A DNA stretch of 64,000 nucleotides from Sanderia malayensis (Eukaryota > Cnidaria > Scyphozoa > Semaeostomeae > Pelagiidae): the NCBI GenBank assembly GCA_013076295.1, contig RQOL01000878.1:1-64000 (forward strand), given 5' to 3'. Both the position numbers and the translations under genes were made by a program. This document shows positions 32,950-45,192 of the stretch, piece by piece (positions within the stretch are counted from its first letter, which is position 1; every line of letters starts with the position of its first letter). The notes beneath the pieces were generated by a model. It made no database searches, was not told the DNA's origin, and was given only the letters and a program-made list of their open reading frames with translations.

Positions 32950-33681
32950 ATATAAATCTTCATCAGTAACACTCTTAGAAGAGATATATTGCAAAACAAC
33001 TATTCCACAAGTCACATATTGCTTTTCTGTATGGGGAACCTGCTCCATCCCTCTATTTTCAAAATTAGAGGGGTATCGCCTTAGAGCAGCTAGGATAATT
33101 CACAAACTGCCAGACACTGTAAAGGACTATGACATTCTAACATATATAAACTGGCAGGACTTGGGATATATTTATGAAAGAAGAATTGGCGTTGAAATGT
33201 ACAAGATAGTTTATGGTAACGAACAATCCAGAGTCAGTCATCTTTTTAATATCAAGAATACACGCAAAGGTAAGACACTCAAAGTGAAACATATGAAATC
33301 TGAACTAGGAAGGAATTCACTTATGTATAGAGGACCTGTTACATGGAACACACTAGGCAAAGAGCTAAGACAATGTAGGACCATAGAGACATTCAAAAGT
33401 AACCTCAAGAAGGAAAAGAGCAAAATAAATAAAATCAGTTTTAATAAAGGGACGTGTTTTATTACTAATAAGGACTTACCTACTTTTTACTATTTTTAAC
33501 AATATTTAATTTTCAGATATAATTTATCTTTTTGTTATTATTGGCATTTTAGCTTAGGATAATTTTTTAGCATTTAAGTTAGGTTAGGTAGGATATAAAT
33601 TTTTAGCTATTTTCCGTTCTTTATTTAACATCAGCCTGTGGTTGCCACTACTGACCTGCTATTACAACTAAAGCATGTATG

Positions 33682-33711
<30 letters not shown>
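32950..33711 (+). pseudogene. LINE 3' end with ATGT microsatellite tail
   Basis: The plus strand reads 'LLEEIYCKTTIPQVTYCFSVWG', 'YRLRAARIIHKLPD' and 33161-33499 'MYKIVYGNEQSRVSHLF..KN', '..RNSLMYRGPVTWNTL' and 'FKSNLKKEKSK', the thumb and end of a CR1/RTE-like reverse transcriptase. About 170 bp of 3' UTR follows, then (ATGT)n at 33674-33711. A simple-repeat tail at the 3' end fits target-primed reverse transcription. 5' truncated. Confidence 0.75.
33674..33711. repeat. (ATGT)n microsatellite
   Basis: About nine units of a 4-bp repeat directly after the LINE 3' UTR. Confidence 0.95.
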
Positions 33712-33712
<1 letters not shown>

Positions 33713-35275
33713 GCGATATTTAAAGCGCACTTTAAACACATTGCAGAGTGAAGTACCTTACTCAATAATCCTTCATTCTTGTATTTGACACCATGAAAAG
33801 TAAAGCTAATAACGCGACATATATGCAATATTCATCCTCCCCCCATATCTTCAAATAATGCATATTGATTATACATTTTGAACGGTAACTATTGTATGCT
33901 TTTTTTTCCTTCTGTGCCAACGATTTTCATATATCCCAAGTTGTTAGTCAAAAGATGTCCTTGAAGTTTTCAAAATGGCTCGGAACTTGTGGTCTCCTTA
34001 ATTTTAGATAAGAACTCCATATTGACAGTTGAAAACTTTACCTAGCATTTATTCTGCAGTTTTTGGCAAGCATCTCAATGTGAGCACCAACCTGCTCTTA
34101 GGCAATGGTAAACATCCAAGAGTTTTTTCAAGGGTCTTTTATCTGTCAATCTATTCACAATAATAACGAATATTTAGCAGAATATTTAATAGGTATTTCA
34201 TTGCATAAGTTCAATGAATCACAGAGCCGAACAAGTACATTCCAGGTATATATATAAGATGAAGTCATGCTGTAGCTATGAATATGGCATACAATCTATT
34301 GAATACAAAGAATTTGCTTTATGCATTCTTAAATTTATACTATATTCACTGCGAACAACTTATAAACATTATAATTATATGGATTCCATAATACACCCGC
34401 AAATAATAATTAGGTTGAGGGCAAATCTTATATAACCATTGTACTGTTAATAGTATGCAAGCTTAAAATGTCTTGCAACGATGTTGCTATGTAGCTTATT
34501 CCATATACATAAAAGCTATTATTCACGCCACTTTTCTGGCTTTAGACCTGATCCTCCTCATTCATTCTTCATAACTCGGTGTTTCCATTGATTATGTTCC
34601 ACAACGAATGAATGAATTCCACCTTGTGAATTATCTAACTAGGTCAATAAAGTACACTGCTTTTCCTGCTTAATGTGGTGTTGCTTTTGAGCTTCGGCGT
34701 CATACAGATGTTTATCAAGTCCAATTTAAATAGTTAAATTCCAAATTTTTGCGGTATCATATAAAAAGGTTAGGCAATATCACTGACAATATACAACAGA
34801 CTTTTATATACGAGGGTGTATTACGGAGGTTTCTCTTGTTAGTGTTGCATTGTGCTATGAACACAAACTGGTCACTTCTTTCACAGCTTTCACTGCGGCT
34901 TTCTTTGAAAATGAAGTTATCTTGTTTAAAAAGCTTGGATTCGCAAGAATGTTTTCATTTTATGAAATGCTAACAAATATTATTACGGCCTTAACTTTAC
35001 TCCTCCCAGGAGTTCATAAACATGAATTTCTATGAAGACCATCTGTACGTTAATTTTGATGTAAATTTTATAACTCAAACGTCAAACAATGCCAGTGCAC
35101 AAGAGCTCTCCATTACAGACACAGCACCGCTGACCAGTGCCACTGCTGCATGTTAGACAAGATATCAACGCTAGCTGTGAAAATCTATGTTCAGTTTAGT
35201 TTTAGCTTAGTATAGCTTAGGTGTCATGAAAAAGATAAAGTAACCATTTACAGTTGAAATTAAAATCACGGTAGC
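33712..35275. other. AT-rich interval, nothing recognised
   Basis: Only short open stretches without motifs on either strand. No terminal repeats seen. Confidence 0.4.
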
Positions 35276-36026
35276 ACATTAATTCCCAAAAATATTGGAG
35301 GGTTTAATTTTGGACATCTAATTTTGGGACACAAAATTTCGGACTGAAAAATCATGATTTTACACAATTTCAGACAAGAATTTCAGACAACATGTAAAGA
35401 GACTCGCAGGGCTTTCGGATAGTATCTTCAAGGTTCATAACACAATATACAATGAGATCTTCAACAAAACACACAACACCAATGATTGAATACATGAATA
35501 CAGTTCTAGTTTGCATCAAAATCGAGGAAAGTCGATAATGAAACTTGGGAATTCTCAGATGAACCATTTCCAAACACAAAACGACATGAATCAGGGAACT
35601 TATAGGAAGCTGAGCTGCTGCTAATCATGCTTGATGATGATCATATTGACGACGAGAATCAATCAAGCTAGTCAAATGATGAGAAGAATCCTGCTATATT
35701 CCAATTGGATGCCCTGAAGAAAACGTTGCCTCTGTTATAGAATTTTCTGTCTGACTACACCTGGCATGCATTTTTAAGTGATGGCTAACAAAGCCAAATA
35801 TTTTCACACTGGCTTGCTATTTCTATTGTGTTCTGCGTGTAAAGGCCATTCCAGTCACTTTCCAACTTTTTCCTTGATCAATAAAACATATCGGAAGCAT
35901 AAAGAAATATACTTCGCAACTTTATTAGCAGTAAAATTTCAGATTGTAAAAATTTCAGACGGTTAAATTTTGGGACTGTATATTTCTCCGAAAATTAAAC
36001 CATCTGAAATTTTTGGGGATTAATGT
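35276..36026. mobile_element. MITE-like element with about 38-bp terminal inverted repeats
   Basis: Left end ACATTAATTCCCAAAAAT...GGTTTAATTTT; the right end is its inverted counterpart (AAAATTAAACC...ATTTTTGGGGATTAATGT). The inner sequence repeats the TTTCAGAC/TTTTGGGAC theme near both ends. If the target is TTAA (35279-35282, 36020-36023) the element is 35283-36019, but the inverted match runs past TTAA, so the duplication is uncertain. No coding capacity. Confidence 0.65.
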
Positions 36027-37135
36027 AGTATAATTTTTAAGGACTTTTATAGATTATATAGTTTTAGCTCCTTGCAGTTTTGCTTTTTAGTTATTGTTGA
36101 TACATAATAATCATTTTGGTTACTGTTTTAAATATGAAATGTTTGAGAAAAAGAAAATAACTATAACGAAATAAAAATGACAAAATAGCTCAGATGTTCC
36201 GTGTGTGATCGTGCTCGTTGTCCCGCCCTGCCCCAGCGTGCCTAGCATCTAGTATGGCACTTCACGTTGTTTGTTGTTTCAACAAGTTTACATTTCATTC
36301 AATGGGAAATTTCCAAAGTGATATCATACCTGGTAGTCTCATTCCAAATCAAAAGTAAATGTTTAAATCTGAGGCAAAAACCTTATATGGGCAGGTAAAC
36401 AGAAACACAGAACACAGATCACAGACACAGAGCACAACATTTTCCCCCCATCACCAATATCTACTCGCTTGTGCATTTGCTTCGCAAGTCAAAAACTAAA
36501 GCAGATGGAATGCCGTTTGTAGTAATGATAAAGGATTGTTGTTCTTAAAAATTCGTGCCTCATGGTAGTATGGTAGCACCTTCGTTAATTTGAAAAAAGC
36601 ATTTCGCTTGACGTTACGACAACAAAATATCTACTATGATATATATTTGTTGAGTTATCTGTTAAAAACAAAAAACAATATTCTTAACACTTAGAAAAGA
36701 TATTGCAAAATATATATACAGTTTCAATTATACGGAAGCAGACATTCTGAAATAGTTCCACAACTATGACGATGGCCAAATCGGGCATTTTTGATGGTCT
36801 CGCATGTAAGCGAGGTTAAGGTCTCCAAAACACGTGTTGTGTAATATGCTAAACATAATAAATAAAAAAAACAATAGTTAGGCCTTCATTTTTTTATTTT
36901 GTGTATCAGTGAAAGTTAAAGTCTCTTCACTTGTATGTAACTCTCTTTTAATGACATACCCACACAACACCCGCTTTCCCTGCCACAGCGTTTTGTCACT
37001 GTCCACAATTAACCACAGGCCTATTCTCTGTTCTATTCTCGTTTACATGCCAGTGCTCGGCCACTGGTGAAATCTCAACATTTCTAGTTCTATTTTTTAC
37101 CTCCTGGATGAGATAATAAAATTTTTATGATCTAA
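36027..37135. other. Interval without recognised features
   Basis: AT-rich with a few C runs; nothing recognised. Confidence 0.4.
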
Positions 37136-38240
37136 TATATATATTCTACGGAGTCACCTGATGACACATTTTCCTTGCCAAAGACAATAGATTCGAACCA
37201 AAACAAATAGGTCGAATGCCCCAAAACAATTGGCCGAAGCAGTGAACCGTGTAATCAAAAAGGCTTTTTTGTTTCTACATTTATTGGGCTAAATTTCAAA
37301 TGGAAAGTGCCATTTATTAATCAGACCAAGGTTATCTATTTTTGGTTTAGATTTTTCAAAGTTCGTTTCAATTATTCCATAAATCATTCCACAAATTGTG
37401 CTATTACGAAAAAACTACAGTTTGCAGTGGCAAAATTTCCAAATTCGCGTCGCGAACTCCATATTCGAAGAGAGTATTTGCCCTTCACGTGGCCCGTTTC
37501 GCCTTTTTCTGCAATTTGATTGGCTCTTTTCGCATGACCCATGTGGGTTGTTGATAGTTTTTCGTTTTTCGCCTTCAGCTTGCAACAGGTACTTTTGGGG
37601 AAAACACGTCTTTTTGTTTTGCACACAAAGGGCGTTTTTCAAAGTGTTTTACCACCTGAATTATCTTTGCAAAAAGCTGCCATTTGTTTCAAAGACCCTG
37701 GAGAGTTGCAGGAAACAATTGGGAACACAGGTAATAGCTTTGTTTAGTATTTTGAGTTGAAGTAGTTGTAGTTTTTGTAGTAGGCGTTGCTTCGGCATGC
37801 TTGGAACGCTTAGGCCCAATGAAAACAAAGTCAAACTTATGAATTTTCAGGCAAGTAAATTTAAACTTTTGACTAGTGGTTGTATGTTTGTATAGTATGT
37901 ATAGTATGTTTGTATAGTAGGTATAGTAGGCATAGTAGGCATGGTATGTTTTTATAATAGGTATAGTAGGTATAGTATGTTTTTATAGTAGGTTTATAGT
38001 AGGTTTATAGTAGGTATGTATAGTAGGTTTATAGTAGGCATGTATGTATGTCGGTATGTATGTATGTATGTAGGTATGGAAAGCGAAAAGCGCCCTATCA
38101 GTCAATGTTTCTTGATAAAAGATAGACAGGCGAGCGCAGCGAGCTAACCAATTGTACATGGGGTTGAAAGAGGCATGCGGTTAGCGAAAGCAGCGCAAGA
38201 AGTGTGCCTATCAGGCAATGTTTCTTGATAATATACAACA
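37136..38240. repeat. Dispersed repeat R, copy 1 (inverted relative to 58838-60305)
   Basis: 37140-37830 is the inverted counterpart of about 59580-60305, sharing for example 'GACAATAGATTCGAACC', 'AAATAGGTCGAA', 'CGTCTTTTTGTTTTGCACACAAAG' and 'CAATTGGGAACACAGGTAATAGC'. It is followed by a (GTATAGTAG)-type simple-repeat tract (about 37885-38085) and about 1.4 units of the roughly 115-bp minisatellite (38070-38235) that is expanded to five or six units in the other copy. Long open stretches here on both strands are not genes. Confidence 0.85.
37885..38085. repeat. Simple-repeat tract of GTATAGTAGGT and ATGT units
   Basis: Irregular repeats of TATAGTAGG, TTTATAGTAGG and ATGTATGT. Confidence 0.9.
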
Positions 38241-38524
38241 CATATATTATATATAGTATGATAGAAGATATTATTGGATGATTTTATTTACATATAGTAG
38301 GAGACAGTATAGTATTGCATGGTCATGTATAGCATTTTTTGGTATGTAGCATTGTATTTATATTTTATTTTTAGTGTTGCATTTAATAGCAAGTTCAAGC
38401 AGTTTTTTAAGTCTTTGTAGGCAATCATATGTGCTCCAATTTGATAATTTATTTCTATACTTTGTAGTACCCTTCGTTGATAAATACACAGAGAATGAAG
38501 AAAATGCACAATTGATGAATGATA

Positions 38525-40061
38525 TTAAAGGCCTACTGCAATCAAACATCACTTTCCGTTTTTTTTTAAATAATGAAATTTCAATCTTTACTGATTACTT
38601 TGGTGCCTGTTTTATTTTTATTCGATCACGATAAGTATACTAAATTTGGCTTTGAAATGGGGCACTGACTGCGACTTGGTATGACGTCATAACTAGGACA
38701 CAAATCGACCTTTATAACGGGAGAGTATCGGGAGAAGTTTTCAAATCTGCACTATGCGTAGCTCCGGCCCTTATTAAAAAATCGCTTCCCAGAAAGTTAT
38801 AGTTTTGTACCCACAAAACTATAACTTTCCGCGCGTCGTTTCAGCTATTAACCAAAAAAATTGAACTTACAGTAACGCTATAGCGGCGTTTTGAAAAAGG
38901 GTACTACAAACCGCGCGGTCAGTCAAAAGACATCTTATTCCGCGCGGTCTGATTTCAAAGCAGCTGGAAGCATTCACAAAGGAAGCTTGTCAGAAATCAT
39001 GGATGGCGGAGCTGTGTAAATAAAACTAGTAACAAACACGATGGACGAGGTTGTTGTTAGAGGACCAGGTAAAGTAAGCTGTTACAGCAGTTAAGTTAAT
39101 AAATAAATGGTATTTTCAAGCAGCCGTTTTCAAAACAAATTTGAAATGAAACAGATAAGGAGAGCTGAAGGCGTGCGTTTTGCTCACAATACCCATAGGC
39201 CAGACAGAAATTAAAAACATAAAGCTGCTACGGAACCACCAGTTTCATTTTTTGTCCATTTGGAATTTTGGAACCATCGTGTTTCAACAGAAAACTTGTA
39301 ACACATCTGACTATGATAATAAATTGCTATGCAGAATATTGCGATATGTCTATTTTATTTCTCCAACTTCTACCCCGATGAAAACACTGTAGCCAACTTG
39401 GCGTTCCAGCCAGACGTGATTAAAAGTAATTCGTTTTGATAAGACTGGACTGACAACAACTTAGCAGCATCAGATATATCTTAAAAAGCCAACTCTGAGC
39501 GTAAATAGTCCATGTAGATTCTGAAAACATCTCTGCATTCTCTCACACACATACATCATATGCGACTCAGTAAAGTCAAATGCAAAAGTATATTTCATCT
39601 CGACACTGATAATGATAATCCCCGTTGTTTGCTTCTGCTCTCCGCCGCGGCTGATCGCCCTCCAGCAATTTGACGTCACGACCAAAACTGCCCCAATTCA
39701 GACTCCAATTACTCCCCCCAAATCGCTTTCTAAAATTATGGAAAAAATTTTAAAATTTGTGAAAACACTTTAATATTTATGCTTTGGGATGCGATTTTTA
39801 TTTAATTAGTTATTTATTGAGCTAGACAGAGTGGAGCAAAAAGCTACAATACACTTCAATACAAAAAATTGAAATGGGTCCTAGTTATTGCGTCACGTTT
39901 GTCGCAGTTGAAATGGCAAAATCGACGACTTTACGGGCTTGTAAAAACGATTCTACTGGATCAACTTTCAGTCTGAAAACGGTTTTATGATCAGTTCGAA
40001 TAGGTTTACCATGAAATGCAAAAAAATCATATCACTTTTTTTGATTGCTGTAGGCCTTTAA
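38525..40061. mobile_element. Complete TTAA-flanked non-autonomous DNA element, 1529 bp
   Basis: TTAA at 38525-38528 and 40058-40061. Terminal inverted repeats AGGCCTACTGCAATCAAA (38529 on) and its counterpart ending 40057, one mismatch in 18 bp. TTAA targets are used by piggyBac and Kolobok families. The interior carries no recognisable transposase. The segment near 39000 ('ATGGATGGCGGAGCTGTG') is shared with the truncated copy at 31814. A perfect 17-bp hairpin lies at 38792-38829. Confidence 0.88.
38792..38829. repeat. Perfect 17-bp hairpin inside the TTAA element
   Basis: Arms GAAAGTTATAGTTTTGT (38792-38808) and its exact reverse complement (38813-38829), loop ACCC. The equivalent place in the sister copy (about 32065-32095) is not a hairpin. 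Confidence 0.9.
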
Positions 40062-41385
40062 GAACACACAACAAAGGTTCAAAGGACATGACTTGAATTT
40101 ATAACTTATAGTTGTAATTTATAGTTGTAACAAAAACTGTATATCTTACAACACAAATGTACTATTTACCTGAACATGATTTACCAGCAGTGAAGCGTGC
40201 AACATTACATATGCTTCTCTTGAAAAGTTTTCTTTTTCTGTAGTCATTTCTCATGACTAAATTTCGACTATCAGGCCACTACCAGGGTGTTTCTACCCAC
40301 ATACTAACAATATTTATGCATTCTGTGACATTTCCAGGAGGCCTCCATTTCAGTTATCTATACTTTATTCTACGAGGCCATCTTCACTCTGTTGCTGTGG
40401 TATTCATATTCAAAATTTTCTTCACAATGCAACCCGCCAAAAATATTTTCTGTTTGTCTTCAACCATTGTCAAAAGCAGAGCCACAGTCAACAGGTAAAA
40501 TGTTTTCACCTCACTACTGATATTTTATACCTTTAAACATTAATAAAGACAATTACAAATAATACCCGAATTTTTTATTGCATGCATAACTATTTCCATG
40601 TATTTAATTATTCCAGATTTTTTTTCCAGTCTTCGTTTAGTTTTCCGATTGTTTTCCTTGAACCTTCCTACTAAAGAAACAAATATTTCGGTATGTACTT
40701 TCAGTTCAATGTTACTTGGATAATGAGATTCTCCTTTACATTCTCTTCAGATGGAAATGAATGAAGATGATGCAGTGGGATTCTCACCATGACTTTTTTT
40801 CCTTCTCATCAAGCTACTACTTGGCATACCATTGCCATGATGTAATGATATAATTCGATTTCACATGCAATTTCTCCCTCCTACCTTTTTACCTCTCTGA
40901 AGGACGAAGGGGAATTCAACCTCGAACCCAGGACCCTTCCAGCTTCGCTGACATGGCCCTGGTACCGACCTCGCAATAATGCACTGTGATTGGCTAACCA
41001 ATTAACAATAGAAATTGCATAAGTTAGTGACCCGGGGAATTTCAAGAATTAATTTTAATGAGAGGCAAGGAAAATGCGCCAACAATGTGAGAGAAAACGT
41101 GACCCTGCACTGTTGTTATTTACTATGCTTCACGAGTAAAACCCTAACAATAATTTTAAAAACCTTTCGATGATGACAGGAGAAAATTATATACAGGTGA
41201 TAGCTTCATATCTTTCTTTCACTCTGAGATATTTTCAAATTTACTTTGGCCTGTCTGCAGCGCCTAGGCCTAACAAAAACGTATGATTTTTGGACTCATT
41301 TGTTTTTAATTTTGAGGCTTAAAGCTTTGAAAATTATTATTAACATCAATTTTAAAGCTGTATATCAATTTTACGTTTAATTTAA
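40062..41385. other. Interval with one repeat half, otherwise nothing recognised
   Basis: 40911-40966 matches 48773-48826 in inverted orientation. The rest is AT-rich without genes. Confidence 0.4.
40911..40966 (-). repeat. Short dispersed repeat, copy 1 (possible SINE fragment)
   Basis: On the minus strand it reads AGGGCCATGTCAGCGAAGC...CCTGGGTTCGAGGTTGAATTCC. GGTTCGAGGTT resembles a Pol III B box as in tRNA-derived SINEs. I see no clear A box. An inverted copy lies 7.8 kb away at 48773-48826. Confidence 0.5.
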
Positions 41386-41389
41386 GCGT

Positions 41390-42362
41390 TTTGTGACTTC
41401 GTGGAATTTTCCGATGAGGATAACTAACACGTCAGTATCAACCGTTCGAACAACGATTTTCCTGCATCCATTTTTGACAGCATCAAGCATGTGAACAAGG
41501 ATTCTTGTATCAGCTTCCTCTTGCGAACAATCAGGCATTTTTTCACATTGGCCAAGTTATATCACAGATTGCTTTGAAGTGATGTGTATTTCTTTGTGCT
41601 CTGGCAAGGCAGTTTCAGTTATAACATCATTTAGAAATGCGAAGAGCTCAACTTTGTTTTCAGCTACTCGAAGAAAATCAAGCCAATTCCTGGAATTTTC
41701 GTCTGGGGACTCACTTTGCGTCTTACACCACTTCCTCTTCTTTCACGGGCAGAACCTTTTATGCTGTAATCCAGGTACTGGTCCCATACTAAATCTAATC
41801 TTTTGACTTTCTTTAACTCAGACATTAAGAAACTTTTGAAAACTACAGTGCCATATTCCTTGAAATTGGCAACTGTTGTTGGTTTCAGGAAATGTACTAG
41901 GGCAGGTCCGTCAAATATTTTGCAGTCAAATTCCACGTCAAATGAGTCATACTTCGTCATATCAAGGCAGCTGATCAAATCAGACTTCTTGCAGGCTCTT
42001 AAGATGCCGTGGTCGGATAGGGATGGTGGATGTAGTTGATTTTCATGGCTGAAGAATACTTCCGGGTCTCCATCTCTCTTTTGATTTGCGATGTACAAGC
42101 GGGCAAATAAAGATACATTGTTACGAAGATCGGCTAACTGCTTTCCTTGAGACGATGGTTTTGACTTTCTAGTGCTGAAAAGATTCAGCTTGTTTTTTGT
42201 AATTGGGGCATGGATGCCCTTATCTCCTGACTCAAAAACGGTTTTCTGATATTTTTGGTACTGCTCTTTACCGAGAGACTCTATTTCTCGAACGGTTTTG
42301 ACGACAGAGTCGTCTGCACAATCCCGGGTGTTCAAGACCAGCAATTCTTTACATTCATCCAT
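41390..42362 (-). pseudogene. Copy B, FEN1/XPG-like nuclease domain (truncated)
   Basis: 41664-42362 is 232 codons open: 'SLFARLYIANQKRDGD' and 'FFSHENQLHPPSLSDHG', then 'CKIFDGPALVHFLKP' (first nuclease Asp), 'RLDLVWDQYLDYSIK' (second) and 'RRGSGVRRKV'. After frame changes, about 41400-41550 reads 'QEEADTRILVHML' (E.A.D pair) and 'VRTVDTDVLVIL' (D.D pair). These match the FEN1/XPG active-site order D, D, E/E, D/D. The final GCD motif is missing because the copy stops near 41390. Confidence 0.65.
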
Positions 42363-43962
42363 GAAAGGATTTCCTTAATCATTAATGATTTTAACAACAC
42401 TGGAAGCCTTTTTTCTTGCGTTGATATCCCTTCTTCGTGATGCTGATAATTGATGTCATAATTGATGTCAGGAAGGAATACATGTTCAAATTCTTCTATG
42501 ACTCTTGCTGTTTCAGGACCAGCTATAATCCACTTTTTAAGTGCAGATGGATTTTCTGTCAGTCCCACTACACCACCTTTCCCCTTAACTTTAGCATTTT
42601 CTTGCTCGTGAACCTGATCCAATGGGATTGTAGAAAACCTATGACTTGTTTTTTCATTACCCATTTTTGAGAAAGTTCAGCTTTTAATTCGTCTGTCAGG
42701 GACTTCATGTCCCGAAAATGAACTGACACCCAGCGGCTGTAGTTTTAGTGGTCCAGTGCGAAGAACATGAACATTGGGGCTTCAAGTGATTCCAAATAGA
42801 GATCAAAGTTATTTTCTCTGTGGGCTCCAATAAAAATTAACACTACAATTTCAATTCTCAAAACCAGGTCCCAAAAATGGTAAGTTGGACTTTTCTTTAT
42901 CATTTCCTCGTGCCAAATTGGGAAGGGTTTTTGAAGATCTTTAGACGATTCATCATACGCTTCTTTTTGAAGATATGATAGAGCAAGTGCAGTCACTTGA
43001 TGCGCGTGTCTCGTGCGGGTAATGTGCACTGCTTTAAGATACGAGTCAGCAGTGCCCGAAGTTGCCACAGCAGCATCTGTTAGAGCAACAGTCCAACCAG
43101 ATGATTCTAGCAAATCTCTGATTGCACTCCACAAAGCTTTTTCAATATGAAGACCACCAAACATTATTAGAAACCTGTCTTCACTATACTCATTTGGCCA
43201 TCTCCATTGAATGTATTTGCATTGAGCAAATATGGGGCAATCACATGCAAGTACTGGTACTTGGCCTGGGTTGAGAAACTGTGTAATCCCTTTGAGCAAG
43301 CTCATTCCGTGTCGAATCATGGCTGGAGAATCTGCTTTCTCAAAGAACAGTGGCAGCAAAGAAATTATCGCAGGAGCGTTCACATCTTTTGAATTCATGG
43401 ATGCGTGATAGGCTGCTCATGATCTTGCTTGGTTTGAATAGTTCTCTGAAGTTAGCGATTTTGAGGCACTTTCGATCCAAAGCTGCTCTTTTGCTATTGC
43501 TTTTGGTAAAAAGTCATCAACTTTTTTTGGCATAGCATCTGGAACAGCGATGGCTCCTGGATTCAAGCTACAAGCTGGTACAATGGCAAATGAATCTGGT
43601 AGATTTATCTCATTTACAAAGGGACCCAAATCAAACTTTAAAGATCTTTCTTCTCCATCAGCATGAGTTCTGCAACGTTGCATAATGCTTATTGCTGTGC
43701 CATGAAGGGATCCTTCTGCTGTCGTAGATGACGGGTTATTATCTATGTTGTCCAAGGCACCAACTGTGTGCAAACCATGACACAGCTTTGGCGGGGAGAC
43801 AATTCCTTCTATCTGGAACTGCTTGCTTATATTATAGGCAAGTAAATTTTCAACTTGCAATACGCGAGAATATGACATGCTAAGACCCAGGCTCTCTAAA
43901 TTATTGATTATGCCTTTGTTGCACGTTAAAGAGGGCACATTAAGGCCAACATAGAGTGGCAC
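42332..43962 (-). pseudogene. Copy B, DDE/D transposase-like core
   Basis: 43417-43962: 'LPLYVGLNV'-type start, 'LESLGLSMSYSRVL', then 'VGALDNIDNNPSSTT' and 'GSLHGTAISIMQ' (candidate first Asp). 42745-43398: 'GQVPVLACDCPIFAQCKYIQW' (candidate second Asp), 'FGGLHIEKALW', 'VALTDAAVATSGTADSYLKA' (candidate third acidic residue), 'YHFWDLVLRIE'. 42332-42664: 'LDQVHEQENAKVKGKGGVVG' and 'NPSALKKWIIAGPE'. The same landmarks occur in copy C. Catalytic roles are inferred from spacing and conservation between the two copies. Confidence 0.6.
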
Positions 43963-43971
43963 AGGGGGCTC

Positions 43972-45080
43972 TCACGATGGTGTATGCCTCTCACTGGTAT
44001 TGACATTTTTTCGAACTCTTTTTTTTACATTGTGAAGGCAAAGTTGAGATATTGAATGGCATGCTTGGGATTCCTGAAAAATACCATTGGCATTTGGTCC
44101 ATATAAAATCATAGAAATCAATAATCTTGTGGAGGGAATAAGTTTGTCTTGACAGTCGTTTTTAAAAATTCCACTGAACACAGCCCCCTTTTCGTTGAAT
44201 AATTCTTATCTGATAATCTTTGCAACTTTTGCAAAAAGCAATGCTTCTTCTTCATAATTGTGCTCTCCCATGGCCGATTTTAAAACTTCTTCAAGACCTT
44301 TCGGAAAAGCATAAACGGTTTTATGGCCATCGGATTGCTCTTGAATCCCAAGATCTTTAAAAAAATCGAAAACATTCTGCTTAAAACTTGCTTTATTCAC
44401 ACTAATGTCGTGGCCCAATTCCAACAATCTACTCTGGTACATATTACGAAGATCTTTGCATAAAATAAATTAGTGCCATGTTCAATTGAAGCTTTCACAA
44501 ATGATAACAGCTCGACCATTGATCTTGCTTTTGCTCTTTGCAAGTCTGAGCTCGCAACTTTCTCTTGAGAGCGCATGAAGGCCTGGTGGCGGTTTCGGTA
44601 ATTGCTCAAGCAAGTGAAATGGTACTTCAACTCCATTGCTACAAAATCACCTCCCGATATTTTCGCTAACATTTCGGTATCATTTAAATCACTTATCATC
44701 TTGCGCAAATTAGCTTCTGCATTTTGAGTTGAATATACAATCAACTTTTCTGCTTTACAAGTGCCACAGAACAAGCAAAGATCATTGCTTGTGTCAGAAG
44801 ATAGTCTCTTTTATTTCCTCTTAGATCCACTGCTCTCTGTTTCCTTCTTTTTCCTATCTTTTACCCTTTCTAGACGTGAAGAAGTAAACTTTTGACGACA
44901 GGAGTGGTGCCATGCCGCATTATTCGACAGCAACTCATCTTTTTTTATATTTTCTGGTAGCACCAGATTTACCAGCAGAGCATCTACAATCAGTGCTATA
45001 ATATATTTGCGGTATGGGCAAAAAAAGTCCTTAATATCAGAATTCTGTCTAATTTTAACACCCCTCCCCCCAAATTTCAA
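43972..45080 (-). pseudogene. Copy B, N-terminal zinc/helical region
   Basis: Three frames in order. 44811-45080: 'LLSNNAAWHHSCRQKFTSSRLER' (H..C ligand pair). 44206-44774: 'FCGTCKAEK' with a C-x2-C and 'AMELKYHFTCLSNYRNR' (YH..C), then 'YQSRLLELGHDISVNKASFK' and 'EEALLFAKVAKIIR'. 43972-44181: 'STRLLISMILYGPNANG' and 'SISQLCLHNVKKR'. Together they match the helical region that precedes the transposase core in this family. No intact frame spans it. Confidence 0.6.
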
Positions 45081-45192
45081 TGTTGCAGGGTCCCAGAGCC
45101 ACGTACCTAACCATTGAAGCTTGGGGGGAGGGGGAAGTGCTTATAAACATCGAAAATCACTGTTTACTGCCAAATATTTCGACACTGATTGT
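44986..45192. repeat. 206-bp direct repeat, left copy
   Basis: Matches 47456-47661 in the same orientation at about 96% (shared ACAATCAGTGCTATA... to ...CACTGATTGT, with a CCCCTCCCCC and GGGGGGAGGGGG tract). It is part of copy B; a third, weaker relative lies at about 45330-45420. Confidence 0.92.

Noticed and set aside
37307..37760. Overlapping open stretches on both strands (70-120 codons)
   Set aside because: They lie in dispersed repeat R, which is non-coding in its second copy; the frames are not conserved between the copies.
40911..40966. tRNA gene
   Set aside because: Only a B-box-like tract is visible; no cloverleaf or A box could be drawn.
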